NCBI GenBank assembly: GCA_037176845.1
Contig: JAYKXP010000089.1
Location: 1-64,000 of the forward strand
Origin: Paramarasmius palmivorus
Lineage: Eukaryota > Basidiomycota > Agaricomycetes > Agaricales > Marasmiaceae
Length of the DNA: 64,000 bases
Direction of reading: 5' to 3'
The notes under the pieces are model-generated. The model searched no databases and was not told the origin of the DNA. It saw only the letters and a program-made list of their open reading frames with translations. Position 1 is the first letter of the stretch. Each line of letters starts with the position of its first letter. A program made the position numbers and the translations under genes. Of the stretch, positions 33,318 through 46,115 are shown in pieces.

Positions 33318-34147
33318 CTATTTGCTGCCCTTGGACGACATGAATTTGAGGCCAGCAACAATGGCTGGGTCCTCATCTTCAATGCGAAGAGGTCCACTCA
33401 AGACCTGGAGCTCCCAGCCTGCTTTCTTGTGGTGATACGCGCGGGAGTATTCCAACAGAGCCTCGTTCCAGGTCTTGTAGCTGTGGTGCTTAGCACCACT
33501 AACGCCCTCAACGTAGCCCAGGGCTTCTTCGTTCCTAAAAAAAAATAAGCAAGGGTGATAAGATGATGTTCTGCTCGTACCGTCCAAAGATGCCAACTGT
33601 GGTACCTCGAAACACGACATAGTAGCGGTCGGCATTGAAAGGAATGAGGCTGTTTGGCGAGGGAATCTCGCCGAAGTCGGAATCCGAGTCTGAGTCGGAA
33701 TCGTCTACAGGTCCGGTGGTGGTGTTTCCGAGGGCTACGGCGTCGGGGTGCTTGCGTTGAACCTTGGTGATATTGGTTACGACTAGGCCTGATAATTTTT
33801 TTTTTAGCTGAGACGTAACATGAAAGACGACGATGCTACTACTTACCGTCATATTCTTCCATCGTCATTTTGACGGTAGTGATGCCTAAATAAAGGAAAT
33901 GTCAGTAGATGAAGGAACGAAGCAAGAACGTCCCGTACCTCGGCCAGGTTCATGCTCGGTGTAGGTGTAAGTGCGAGGGATTTGTTGGGGCTGTCCTTCT
34001 ACCAAGCTGCGTGAGTACAAGAGCAGAGATAAAAAAAAGTATCGTACCGCCAATCAGGAAAGAGCCTTCACGACGATCAATAGGGCTTGGTGGGCGAGTG
34101 TTTTGAGGGTGTTTGGAGGTGGCAGCAGATTTCTCGACGCCAGTCAT
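33318..34147 (-). CDS. RNase H1 N-terminal (viroplasmin-like) domain protein, 207 aa
   Basis: Five exons (minus): 34048-34147, 33939-33998, 33847-33885, 33581-33788 and 33318-33534. The C-terminal half carries RYYVVFRGTTVGIFGR followed by GYVEGVSGAKHHSYKTWNEA. This is the pattern of the RNase H1 N-terminal hybrid-binding domain (YVVxxGxxxGIY..W.......V.GF.GA.....). In RNase H1 it binds RNA/DNA hybrids; here no RNase H catalytic domain follows. A Ser/Asp run (DDSDSDSDSDFG) precedes it. Such stand-alone domains are common in basidiomycete genomes; the role here is unknown. Confidence 0.65.
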
Positions 34148-34776
34148 AGTGGGAGTAAGAAAGAAAGAAAGGATCGTGAGAGACCCTCTGTCCGTAGCGA
34201 CTAAATCGGGCGATGCAGAGATTTTGGGGTGATTGCATTATCGATGGCGCAGACGAAATCAAGAAATTCTAGAAGGTGGCGGCGCGCCTCGAAACGGTGT
34301 GGAAATTCGGGTTAAAAAGTGAGGACGGCAGGCATTTCGGTGAGACCACGCAGCTGAAAGGGTGAGGATAATTCCGAGAGGAGAAGGGTGAGGACACGGA
34401 TATATGGTGTCCAATGAGGGTGCGACATTGATTTGAAAGTGCAGAGATATGCGATTGAGCGACGACGACAACAAGATCTTAGCAGGGAAAAACCGTATGA
34501 CTGGCAGGATGGTAAGATAGTCGTCGTAACAGGCCTCTGAGGGAGTAGTACTTGCCATTGGTAAAGCAAACTCTTGGGGCACGTAACGCCCGGTTTAGCA
34601 ATTGAGGGCGTAAAAAAACTGTATTTGGAAATTGCCAGTGAATGTCTGTTAGACGCGACTGGCTGGTGGTAATTATGCTATAAAACACGGAAAGAAATCC
34701 CTCACTTACCTTGTCTTCGCTCCCACTTGCGATCCCGACTTCTCTTGCGACTTCTGCTTCTCTCCCATTCTATATC

Positions 34777-37555
34777 ATGTCTCCCAGCGCTTTCAAAGGT
34801 TCCCGCAAAGCCTTCCTCGAGGAGAATATCCCAGCATACGCGAAGGCACTGAAAGAAGGCCGTGGTACCGATTTCCTCATCGAGCTCACGCGTCGTTATT
34901 TCAAGCGTTATCCTGCGAACCTTCCCCACAGCGAGGAGCCCAGCAAGGAGCATCTGGAAAGCGTCAATGACGATGATCCGGATGAAGAAATCGTCCCACC
35001 TGAGCACCTGCCGGACCAGCCCGAGGAAGCCTTTCGGAAGGCGTTGCTGGCTCACAAAGCGATCTTGAAGGTTATAGACGGGCGGATTGCGGTATGTCAC
35101 AGATTATGTCATGGCACGTGTTGTGACTGACTGGTTCCTTGCAGCAAATTCGTCGTTGGATGAACTATCATGTCGCCAAAACGACCCCCAAGGATGCCGG
35201 AGAGTTCGATCCCTGGGCTGTCTATCTCGCCAAACTCTCTGGGGTTCCCGTCGACCGTCCTGGGCGCCAGCGTTCTGCAGCCAACGTTTGGATGAAACAC
35301 AAACAAGACGAAATTGGCCCACAAGTTCAAGAGAAGATTAAGGAGGCGTTAGCGAAAAAGGATACTGAGAAAGAGACGGAAACGGGGAAGGATAGCGCTC
35401 CAGGAAAAGGGAAGGGGAAGGGGAAGGGGAAGGCGACTCGTGCTGGTATGTAACCATCATCATTCTGACAGTTCCATCACTGACGCCTGTCTTTCCTAGG
35501 TGAAAATGCTTTCGTCAAGGTTCGACAAACCGTCGTCTCCGACGAGTTTAACAAACTTAACGACAAAGAGCGTGATCAATGGAGGCAGGTAGCGGAAGAA
35601 GAGCATAGAGAAAGGGTGCGCCAATGGCAGGATTCAGTGATAGCCCCGGTCTCCACAGCTCCTGCTGATCGTCAAGCGTGAGTTTGTCGTGGTTTTCTTG
35701 TAGCGTTCCGATACTGATGCATGATGACTTACAGATGCATCGAAACTTTGCCTTCATTTGTCACGCCCTTCCTCGAGGGTGTCGCAGAGCGTACCGGCTG
35801 GAAAGTAACATTCATCGCTGGAGGACCTGAGCCCGCTGATGGCGGACGTCTGAACGTTATCAGGTAAAGTCTTTGTCTCTGGTACTCAATTCAAACATAC
35901 AGCTGATCTTGATCCCTTACAGTGTGAATTGTGGAGTGACCACTGGTCCAGTTCCTCTCAATTTCGGCCAAGCATTGCGTGACGAGTATCAAGGGCATAT
36001 CGTGGCACCTTTTGGCCAGTTCCTCAAGCAATGTTATAGTGCGCTGCCTTTCTTCTAGTGTATTGATTGAGATTAACCTTTTTCACGGTCCTCAGGTGTC
36101 GCCAAATGTCAATCGCGTGCATTGAACACACCCACACCTTCTCTCGCACACTTGGACATCGCCGACAATACTACGCTTCATCGTGTCGACGCCCCAGTCC
36201 AACAATCACCCGCTCCCGCATCGATCACAGAACCGAACCAAGGTGCTTTTGCACCGTCTGCTATTCCATCGGGAACGCCAGCTCCATCTCCTGCCAATGC
36301 AGCTGACGCCCCCAAAGAAAAGGCAAGCGTGGTGGCGAAGCCTTCTACTCCGGCTACAGTATCCAATGTGCCCCAGATCTCCAAACCAGCACCAAGTCGT
36401 TCTCTACCAGCAACCAGCGCCAAAAAGACAACGCAAACTCGCGCTGTTCTTACTGGTCCCTTACGCCAATCATCGGTTCTAAAGGCCACCCCACCATCCA
36501 ATAATTCCACCTTGGGGTCGACTGACATGAATTCTCGCCGAAAATCGCCTCCTCGTATGTCACCTCGCATGTCGCCGCCGCCTCCATCCGACCGTTCTTC
36601 CCCTGGACCCATTCCCATAGTCGACCGCTCTTCACCAGAGCCAACGCTGGCTTCTGGTGCATCTTCACCCACTCTACCACCAGCGTCTGTTAGGTCAGGG
36701 ACTGCCACCCCGGATCTAGTAGAGCTGGGTTCATCAGAGGATGAACAACTGGCAGCTCCGAGTCGGAAGCGTGCCAAAGGGCAGGATTCAGCTGCTTCCA
36801 CTGTCAAGAAGGCCAAGAACGGATACCGCAGTACTCGTATGAAGCCTGGTCCGGCGCCTCGTCCAACTAACAAGACGAAGTTTGTGCCTTACGTCGAGGT
36901 ACCTATGCCTCACAACACGACCTCGACACCTCCACCTCCAGCTGCCTCTGCCTCATCGATTGGACTTTCTTCCGAGTACGACGACCTCGTCGACACATCC
37001 TTTACTGTCGAATGCCCTTCTGGTGCGGCAGATTATGCCCAGCGCACCGTACAGATGTGCAATGGGATTGGAATGGACCAGAAGCTCCATGACACGGTGG
37101 CGCTCTGGTTGTCCATTGATGGCAAGATGGGCTGGAAGAAGCTGCAAGGCGGTCCCTCGAAGCTTACGACTGTTCGCCGCCCAGATCCGGTCGCACAGTG
37201 GATTGGAACCGCAAGGCCTGCACAATTCCGTTCCTCTATCAACAACCTCGCCCTTTATGGCGAGTCTTACATGGATTGGCTTTCCGAATGTTCCCCTGAG
37301 TGGCGCCGTCGCGATCCTGAAACTGGAATGATGGCGAGGGATGGCACGGACTGGTCGGCTATTGCCGTTGGAGGGGTTAATGGTATCGTATCGCTTGTTG
37401 CTGCATTGGTATGGTGGAGAGAAGGTGTATCGTCTCTCACAGGAGACACATATCGGGAGAGACAGACGACGTCCCGTCATTTTGATATTTATCGGGAGGC
37501 ATTGAATGAGGTACATTACACTTTCCAGGAGCTCGATAAATTCGTTGAAAATTAA
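34777..37555 (+). CDS. Gene C: intact diverged member of the gene-B family, 832 aa
   Basis: Six exons: 34777-35091, 35145-35445, 35500-35677, 35735-35863, 35923-36038 and 36096-37555, all in phase to TAA. The order follows gene B: charged N-terminus; a region like a split HMG box (RRWMNYHVAK, RSAANVWMKHKQDE, FNKLNDKERDQWRQVAEEE); a block with ERTGWKVTFIAGGPEP and VTTGPVPLNFGQAL, comparable to YTGLNVMFTAGRF in B; a long Pro/Ser/Thr-rich linker; a basic patch; and the C-terminal domain (TVALWLSIDGKMGWKK, WLSECSPEWRRRDPETG, SLVAALVWWRE). Unlike B and its 39-kb copy it is open throughout. HMG-likeness suggests DNA binding but this is inference. The 34148-34776 gap to the divergent neighbour holds no other gene. 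Confidence 0.65.
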
Positions 37556-38045
37556 GCTATGTACACAGTCTTGTTCTGTGATGTGGTAGCTACTTGTCAT
37601 ATGTACAGAAGGTACAATATAAATTGAGAATAAAAGAAAGGGGCTAGCTGAACAGGCTAGCCGGGTTTTGCTTGTTGGAACCTTGTGTGAACGCTATGAG
37701 GGGTGTATATGTTCATGTATATTTATCGGATGCATGGCGTATTGGTTAGCGCGGTAGCATTTGTTAGGTATCCGTTAGGTTTACCCTTATGTTCCGTGTT
37801 CGACCACCCAAAGTGTCGAAAAATTTTGACTGTGGATGATGTCACTCCGGTCTGCCTCCTCCGTCCACCGGCATTGCCTACGTGACTGAGACATGGGCCG
37901 GCCTGACTGGCAGGAGTTGGGCTTGACTGTCAAAGTCCTGCCTGACATCTTACCACTGTAGGGCCTCCACTGTGAGTTACTACAGATGACTGTTCAAGTT
38001 GACTGGCTATTACCTTGAAACAACTAGTTGAGCTAGCAGATTCAG

Positions 38046-38748
38046 GTGTTACCCAATGGATCTGTCGACATGGAGGAACTGTTCATGATGGAGTTCTCCG
38101 ACTTGAATGAGGCAGTCGATAACTTCAAGGGGAGCTGCCCAACGGTACACGAGGACGCGATCAATGCTGTTCAGGAAGGGAACGACATACGCTTCGACCA
38201 GGCCAAGGAGAGCACCCTGCGTACGTTGAGAGAGTTGAAGGCTCGTATGTTCGGTATAGAGCTACAGAGTGCCTTCCCTCTTATCGTCCAACAAAAGCCT
38301 GGATACCCGAGGAGTTGGGTCAATCACAAAGGGCTTCAAGCGCCACGAGCCATGAATCCATGTGATCGGCAGGAGAAAGTTCTCGTCATTGTAAAGGCAA
38401 CCAGCTACCACAACAATCGAGTTTCGGAGGCTTACCAACTTGCCAACAACAAACCTCGCGTAGGAGATATCCCCCCTGGCATTACTGAAGATGTCGAGCC
38501 TATTCTTCCTTGGGAAGGGTGGAATTATTGGGTCGTAACACCGGAGAAAGAGGAAATGCATTGTGAAATGTAGGCTGTTTCCCCATAACAAGTTGCCTTA
38601 TCTCATACCGTTTCGTCGTTACAGGAAGCCGGCCTATCAGGCTCTATGGGATCTTCGTCGGCAGCTGAAGGAAGCAGATTTATTCCTCGCTAGATCCAAT
38701 ATCCAGGCTCGTTGCGCGTACATGATTACACATTCCAGAAATAGATAG
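38046..38748 (+). pseudogene. Gene A copy lacking exon 1
   Basis: 38046-38569 and 38625-38748 match exons 2 and 3 of gene A (FSDLNEAVDNFKGSCPTVHE, TSYHNNRVSEAYQLAN, LPWEGWNYWVVTPEKEE, YQALWDLRRQLKEADLFLA) with the intron at the same place. The first exon is missing: 37556-38045 upstream has no match to it. That gap has a GGCTAGC/GCTAGCC hairpin near 37645-37665 and nothing else notable. It precedes the gene-B copy as in the 0-5 kb cassette. Confidence 0.55.
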
Positions 38749-39208
38749 ACATATGTTTTACACCGCCTTCTTGTAACCGACGTCTTGACAATGTTTCTTG
38801 TGTATGTCAACATCATCCAATCCCAAGTCAAATCCAATGCTAATTTGCTGTACAGAATCCCAAGCACCTATACATCCAACCTATCTCACCAAACATGTGG
38901 CCATAGCTCGAGATGTAGAAGCCCCCAGTATGTGAAAGAGTTGCCTCACTATGCTCGCTTGACACTGACTTAGCCGCTGTTCTTGGTAGTCAGGGTGCCT
39001 CAATATGTGCCGTTCGAAATGGCCTACGATCTCCGTCTCTCCGATCTGCAGTCCTGGATCATGTCATGGGAAATTCGTTTGTCATGTCAGGCCATTGTCA
39101 GCTGCCTTTCTTGCTACATTATCAGACGCGTCTACTTTGCACAAACCATCTTGTGAGTACACTTACACTTTCTTTTTTGACTAGCTCGACTAATTGTTTC
39201 TGATAAGC

Positions 39209-42110
39209 ATGGCTCGGACTACCACCCAGAAGATCAAAGTCACTAAGAAGGCCGCGACGCCACATGGGAAGGCCAAAACGCCTCAGACCATGGAGGCACG
39301 CGGCAACAAAGGCCATTTTACCGGCGACCGTCTTCGAACTTTGAAAGACGCCCTGCCAACATTCTTGAAGTTGGGGAAACGAAGCAGGGAACGTTCAGCA
39401 TTCTTTGCTAGTTTCATGCCTAAATTCCTCGCACTGTATCCTCTTGCCGACTACCCCTTACCACCTGACACCATGAAGCCGCTTCAGCCGCTGACTCCCG
39501 AAGAACGTGCGGCTCTATCACCTAGCGAGAAAGAGAGACGACATAAACAGGAAGGACGAAGAAAGGACCGTAGTGACGAAAACCGTTTACTGGTGGTGGG
39601 TGTCGTTCATTTCCAGCTTTAGCCCTAGCCTGATGTCTTTCTCTAGTTTGTCAAACAGTGGTTCGTTTACCAAGAGCAATTAGGCGAAAAGGATAAGGCA
39701 AACCTTTTCGAGTGCTACCTCTCTGAATTGAACGAAAATGTTCAGCGACCCCGCCGACGACAACTTCGCCAATTCGTTGCCACCCATCCCTCATATATAA
39801 CACGCGTTACCGAGAAATCTCAAGAGACCGGAAAGCGAAATCGTTTGAATTGCCGAATGGATGCTGCCTTGAAGGTGATCCAAGAGCTATCGGAGGAGGA
39901 AAAAGCCAGTCTAGAGAACGAGCTTGAGGAGGAATACCAGGCGCTTCTGGAGGAGTACAACGAAGCGAAAGAAAACATGGAGGTGGAAGATGGCGACATC
40001 TCAGATGAACAGCAGGCAGTGTAAGTATTTTATTTGATTGTTCAACGTCAAATTCCTTTCTAACGCGCTCTCTTATAGCTGTCGAGCTAATCTACCTCGT
40101 GTCCTCCAACCGTTCCTACATCAGATTCGGAAATACACGGGCCTAAACGTCATGCTCACTGTTGGCCGTTTCAAAGGAGTAATGGACAATCAGGAGAAAT
40201 ATGACTTCGTCTCGTGAGTATGTTAATGATTACATACTACCCTTTCTAATAGCCGACCTTTAGCCTGTTCTCAGTACCAGAAGGTGCGCCCGAATGGGAT
40301 ATATATCGCACCGACGAGTACAGGGACTTTGGACGGAGATGGTGTTCATGGGTACGTGCCGTGCGCACGTTTCAGGACAACCAAAGTGCCGATAATCCTG
40401 AATCCTCGTCAACTCCAAATGCCGCCTCTACTTCTATTCCTGGCCCAAGTGATGTCTCCAGAAAGCATGCTAGAAAAGCTCGTCGCAAAAATGACGATTC
40501 GGATTCGGATTCGGATTCGGACGAGACCGAGGAAGAGTTGGACGAGTCGGATGAGATGGACGAAATGGACGAATTGGATGGCGAAGACCCGAACATTGAT
40601 ACCGGTGCTTCGAATGTCATAAACAAGCGACCACCCACATTCCAACTCCGAGTCCCTGACAACCCAACATCTGAATACGATGACCAACGAATCAGGAACA
40701 TCAAAGCCAACAATGCTGTACTCGCGAAACTCTTCGAATCTATCCCCCAGGAGGATTGGCCCTCCAGGCCTCAAACAAAGAAGGCTAGAAAGGTGAAGGT
40801 TAGGGAGAAACGGCCTGAGGTATTGAGAAGGTCGAAACGAATCTCTAATGTATGTCTTCAAGAATTTATCTCAATTTTGTCTTGCTCACATATGATTTAC
40901 ATCTAGGTACTGGTTCCGGATACAAGGCAGCTTGACGAAGAGAGCACGACTATCTCTACGTCTTCTTTGCCACCTAGAGCAACAGCCAATTCACCCCCTT
41001 CACAAACGGCAAATACATCTTCATGTACCTCGCCACCACCAACTGCACCTCATTCCACTGCAAATCCACCTTCTATTCCACCAGCAGTTGCTCCAGCAAA
41101 GGACTCGTCCCCTTCTCATCCTTTGCTGGAGTTGAACTCGCTCGCTACAGCACCAACTACTCCCGATGCCGGTGTGAACCATGACAATGTTCCACCAGCA
41201 GTTACGAATGATGGGTCGTTTTATCTCTTGCCAGAGTCAAACCTGCCGGCTACTGCATCGGCCTTCTCTAGATGTTAGTGTGAACGGTGAAGGTGATGAT
41301 GCCGAGATTGACAACACGTTTCGCAAGCTCTGGGCCGAAATTAAAACCGGAAATATTGCGGATGCGGGATATCCTTTCGAAGCATGCGAGATCTCTTGGG
41401 TTCAGGACTACGCTGAGTTCCTGATGGCTATACCGCCTGACTTCGACTTGGAGGAACGGCCGAAGGAGTTCGTTGATTGTATCTATCTTTGGATTTCAGT
41501 GGAGGAGAGGTGGGCTTGAAGCTCGAACACTGTGCGTTGCCCCACAGGTATAGAGTTGATGGGCTTGCCTATTGGTTCAAGGCACACAGGACAAAGATGG
41601 TTAAGCCACCACTGACGTTAACTTGGAGGGAATCCGTGGTCATTCTGGAGATGGCTGGCAGACTGTGCGCCTACGTGGATGGAGAAGGAATCAGAAGGGC
41701 CGGTTACTCCCAAGGGGCGCCATCTACCAATGGTAACGTTGAAGCTCTTATGTGCCCTGGAAATGTCCTGGCTTTGTCCTCCTTCTCATCGCTCTTCGAT
41801 GGTGGTGCGACTGCGGCGGTGCTACGGAGGACTCTGGATTCTGGATGGAAGCAGTGAAGTGTTGTTCATTCTTTGCTTTCCGGTCTTTTGGTAGCCCCGT
41901 AAGTGTTTTTTCTGATGTTTGGGTGCCTGTAACTTATTCGAACTTCTTAGTTTTCCTGATTCCTCGAGCGACGACTCTTCAGAGAGGTCACCGTTGCCGA
42001 AACGGAAGCTGGCAACACCTACGACGCCTGCAGCTAGGAAACGACCTGGACCAGCTTCTCAATCAAGCACTCGTGATTCTCGTCGTTCAAACAGGAGGAG
42101 CCGTAGATAG
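39209..42110 (+). pseudogene. Gene B copy with frameshifts
   Basis: Exons 39209-39595, 39647-40020, 40079-40213, 40264-40849 and 40907 onward mirror gene B. Exon 3 has the same 135-nt length and intron phases match. Conserved blocks: FPLAxYPLPPDT-type motif near 39440, VCRANLPRV, YTGLNVMLTVGRF, VPEGAPEWD, an Asp/Ser run, a Pro/Ser/Thr linker and the C-terminal CIYLWISVEER and RVDGLAYWFKAHRT. The frame is lost at about 41275 (SAFSRC then stop), about 41515 (VEERW then stop) and again near 41755, and homology resumes in another frame each time (CPGFVLLLIALRWWCD). The copy has no TRIM insertion. Confidence 0.6.
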
Positions 42111-42356
42111 GTGCTGGGATGTCTGGATGCCTTTCATTGGTTTTTGGTGCCTTCTTGATGATTTTCACTTGTGTAAGTCGATAGAGTACCTAATATTTCA
42201 CTCGTTTTTTGTCCTAAAAGGGATTAACCCCGGAAAAAAAGGTAAAAATGTCTGGAATGGGTTGGTAGCCTCATTTTGTAGTGCGCGGCATCAATGCCGC
42301 AGGTGCCGGGGTGCGGGAGGCTTTTAAGCATTTGTGAACCTAGCATTAGACCGCAG

Positions 42357-42401
42357 CCTTTGTAAAGGTGTCTTCGTTAAGTTAACGACCGCCTTTACAA
42401 A
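42357..42401. repeat. Palindromic repeat, copy 3 of 3
   Basis: CCTTTGTAAAGG ... GCCTTTACAAA with a central CGTTAAGTTAACG. Left flank CCTAGCATTAGACCGCAG and right flank TCCGTACAAGGTCGGCTG match the other copies. It forms the 3' boundary of the Zn2Cys6-like pseudogene, whose frame runs into the repeat and stops. Confidence 0.7.
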
Positions 42402-42409
42402 ATCCGTAC

Positions 42410-44640
42410 AAGGTCGGCTGAGCCAACCCACTTGAATGCGATGGGGCTGGGACTGTCTTCTCTGCACCGACTTTGACGGCAGGAGAGTCGACGACCATAG
42501 GCTCTGGAGTCGGGGGAACAACCTCGACGGTGATTTCACCACCTTTACTACCGCTGGCGGCAGTTGGAGGGTCCATCTCGTGGTCAGAATCGTGGTCGAC
42601 GAGAGCAGACCGCTTGGAGGGGCCAACAACCTTGTCCTCGACGTGTGGTGCCTGTTGGTGAAGTTAAATTAGTGCTAAGAGGACAAACGAAAGTAAAATC
42701 ACTTACTGGATTAACAGAAGGAAGTGACCACAGTGGTGTACTGATGGGGTTCTCGATGATCCTTTCAACGAACTTCTGCAGGACATGAGAGTTGGGAGGC
42801 ATGAACATGTCCAACCTGTCCAAATGATACTCCTTAGAGTTGAGTCCAGTAATGTCGATGGTGGTGTTCTTGACTAGTACCCGAAGATCATCCATGGAGC
42901 AAGTGAGTGGATCAGAGCTGAAAGGACGAACTAACTCTAATTCCTCCTTAGTAAGAGGACAGAGTTCATCAATGGTCTAACCAAATGTGGCACATACCTG
43001 GATTTCGAGTCGCTAGCGGTGAAGTTGTTTTCCCAGAACAAGTGCTTGAGAAGGATGCGAGGGTCGGCAGATCCACTTTCATGGAGGAGTTGTTGACGAT
43101 CTTTGAGACACACCTCGATCTCGTCGCGAAGACGGAGTAGGCTGCTAATCTGGTCATTCAACATGTCGAACTCTCGCATCGATTCCAAAATACTGTTTGC
43201 TTGGAAGAGGAGACCTAAATCACCGATAAAACAAGATATTAGAACCGAATAAGAAGTTGAATAACTAGTAAACTTACCCATGGGACTGGTCAACCCCTTG
43301 CCGAAGCCTTGGACCTTGCTCTTAATGTAATCCCACTACCAAGCAGAGAAAGAGCATCGTTCAAAGGTTTGACGACAAGGAGCACACTTGATGCTCGCAC
43401 CGGCTGCAGGCTTGCACCTCTGTCTGAGGTTGTCGCACTGAGTGCAGGGTGTTTTCTCGCTTTGGCGGACGTCCTGTGGGAAAGAAAGAAACAATTAGAA
43501 GCTATAACTTAAGTGAGATCACTAAGGAACCACTTACGAGGGGTTGAGCTGTCAAGGCAGTCAAGACCCTGACCAGAGACAAGTCTGCGTCGCTGTTGAC
43601 GTGCAGCATGTAGTTGAGCTCTAAGTGAGATCACTGGGTTGAGAAACAAAAGTATAGAAACGAAGAGAGTGAATTCACTTACTCTTGAGGGTTTTGACAT
43701 GTTCTCGACGCCCCAACATGTTGTTGAGACGGTCGATGATCAAAGGATCTTCACGAGGACCAACGCCACGTTTGCCGGCTTCGACCAGAACCTCCAAGTC
43801 CACGTTGTCGATTGAGACAGGATGCGCTGGATAGGGCTCTGCTTTGTCGTCGTCGTCGTCGTCCTCGATCTCCTAAGAAAGGAGGTGGTTATTAAAGTGA
43901 AATCACTTGAGAATGAACCTATATCACTTACGATGGTATCGCTCTCGACGGCCTTGGACTTGCCCTTGCTAACACTCTTGGTACGAGGACCAGAAGAGGT
44001 GGAAGGAGCCGACACCTAGTAAACGACCAGGTTAATAAACCTAGGAACAGGAAGGAAACAGACTAGTGATACCTCTGCCTTGGTCGGAGCATCACGAGAA
44101 GTCTTGGCCTTCTAAAAGAGACAGTTAGTAAAGCTACCCAGCTTCGAAATAGGGGAGAGTACACTTTACCTTGGAAGGTCGAACATCGTGATCAGACCCA
44201 TCCTTGTAGTCGTTGGATGAGGAATCCTCAAAATCGGCTTCAGAGAGAAGGTTTGACGCGAGAAGCGGGACCAACCTACATAAGGGTAAAAACACTCGGA
44301 TTAGTAACTGAAATAAAAGAGCAAGGTGAATTCACGCACCTTTGGCTGACCACATCGTCGGAAGATTCGTCAGTGTTGGAAGAGAAAGGCTTACCTGATC
44401 TGAACGACGACGCTAGAAAGGAAGCTATTAGGGAAGTGAAATCACTTAGAAGATAAATAGGATACACACCATAACAGTGACCGACTAGTGACACAGACGA
44501 GACCGGATCTACAGGCTTGGGACCGGTATCGGACCCGACAGTAGAGGTCGGCAGGCTTGTTTGGACTCAGCCACCATCTTCTCAGCACCGCGCCTCTTGA
44601 TAGGACGAGAGTCGGAAACGGTCTGATGATGAGAAGGCAA
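42410..44640 (-). pseudogene. Multi-exon gene with Zn2Cys6 cysteine spacing, decayed
   Basis: Read on the minus strand, many short exons separated by about 50-nt introns carry acidic and Ser/Lys-rich segments (FEDSSSNDYKDGSDHD, SAPSTSSGPRTKSVSKGKSK, AEPYPAHPVSIDNVDLEVL, REDPLIIDRLNNMLGRREHV). Exon 43278-43473 holds six cysteines spaced C-x2-C-x6-C-x9-C-x2-C-x6-C (CTQCDNLRQRC ... CAPCRQTFERC), the spacing of fungal Zn2Cys6 clusters. A TAG follows soon after (between Trp residues) and two later junctions are out of phase. Helical segments (ESMREFDMLNDQISSLLRLR) and a Pro-rich tail end at palindromic repeat copy 3. It is probably the antisense passenger gene of an old LTR retrotransposon. 44640-46110 upstream contains more decayed pieces I could not assemble. 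Confidence 0.4.
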
Positions 44641-46115
44641 ACTGTTAACGGTTATGAGCTAGAGGAAACAAAGAAAAACTAAGATGGAAACTTCAACGGT
44701 TGGCAAGCGTCAGCTTTGCGTTTGCGAAGCTCAGCGTTTTAACAGGGTACAGGTTGAGGGAACGCTCGCGAAGCGGAACGAGTGGTACGAGCAGAAATGG
44801 ACTTTTGGTGGAGGTACTAAGGCTGATAGCCTGAGCTTTCCTGATCGTCCTCGAGTTCATCGTTCTCAAGTCGCCACTGGCGTCCTCCTCGCGTCTCCTC
44901 GTTGTCGTCCTCGTCGTTGTCGTCGTCGTCGCTATCGTCCTGTGTGGAATGATTCTACGACCTTTGCTGTCCCTAATGACCTGCTTGTGCGCGGGTCCGG
45001 GCATAGCTGAAGTTTGCGTAGTAAGCACGGGGATTGGTGGTGTGACTGGAGTCGATTTACCGGCTGGCCTGGAAAAGTAGCGAATCGTCGTCTTGGTGAA
45101 CGTCTTTGCCGGCGTACTTGTTATTGAAGTAACCAGCCGAGGGAAGATGGAATCCGGAATGGCAGAACCTAATAGAAGATCGTCAATAAGGCCGTTAAAA
45201 GAAATAATAGAAAGAGATACGCACCTGGATGTCGTATTTTCTCTTCCACTGTTCGATCAGGTTTTGGCGTTAGGGAGGTAGCTTGTAAGGGCTGCGATGC
45301 CAGGGAGAGAGGATCCGACTGTAGACGCCAATGCGCCAGTGTCACGAGTAACTTCCATAGCCCTCCCTAGGGAAAGCTTTTGTAATTGTGAAATTGGTGG
45401 AGAGAACGCCTATAAACAGCCAAGGTTAGCAAAAAGAAAAGAAAGAAAGAAGCGCGTGGAGACTCACCACGGAGATTTCCGGCGTGCAAGAAATGCGTCT
45501 CCAGTGAAGACTTGTCTTTGGAGGCAGAAACTTGATAAATGTTGTTGATTAAATGGGTGGACCCGCTCTATCACTTGAAAGATGCGAGAGATTGAGAGAT
45601 CGTCCAGTCGTCGACTTTTTGAGTGCGTCCATAATTGAGAGTGGATGTGAAATAGACTATAAACACGAGTTAGCAGGTTGTAGGGGGAGCTGCACGAAAG
45701 AAACAGGGGATAGCATACCTGGATCGGATGTGTGGTGGGGGGAAAGAAAGAATGAAAATTCACTAAGTACCCGACCCAACGACTTATATGTCTCAACTCA
45801 TATCACATTTAGAGTTCGGCCTACTCTAGAAAGGCAATGGAGGACTTCTCCGCCCTTTGCGGTAGAAGCAACTGGTTGGGAACTAGACGCTCCTGATCGG
45901 TCACAAGCCGAAACGGCGATCTAAGCGGTTACGCAACCTTCGGAGATAACTTTGATGGATGAATCTGCGCGCCCCCAATGCCTGTCCCCTACGAGTGTGT
46001 AGTACCCATGGATCCCCTGGATTTACTCTTTACAACGGTGGTCGTCCACGTGTCGTAAAGCTCCTTAGTTCTTGAGATCCAAGGAATTCACTGATGAGGA
46101 CAATCCTTCATTTTG

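Noticed and set aside
36178..36873. Long minus-strand open frame opposite gene C
   Set aside because: Mirror of the Pro/Ser/Ala-rich linker of gene C; composition alone explains it.
45553..45924. Plus-strand 123-codon open frame
   Set aside because: No motif, no splice context and atypical composition; it lies in decayed sequence beside the LTR.
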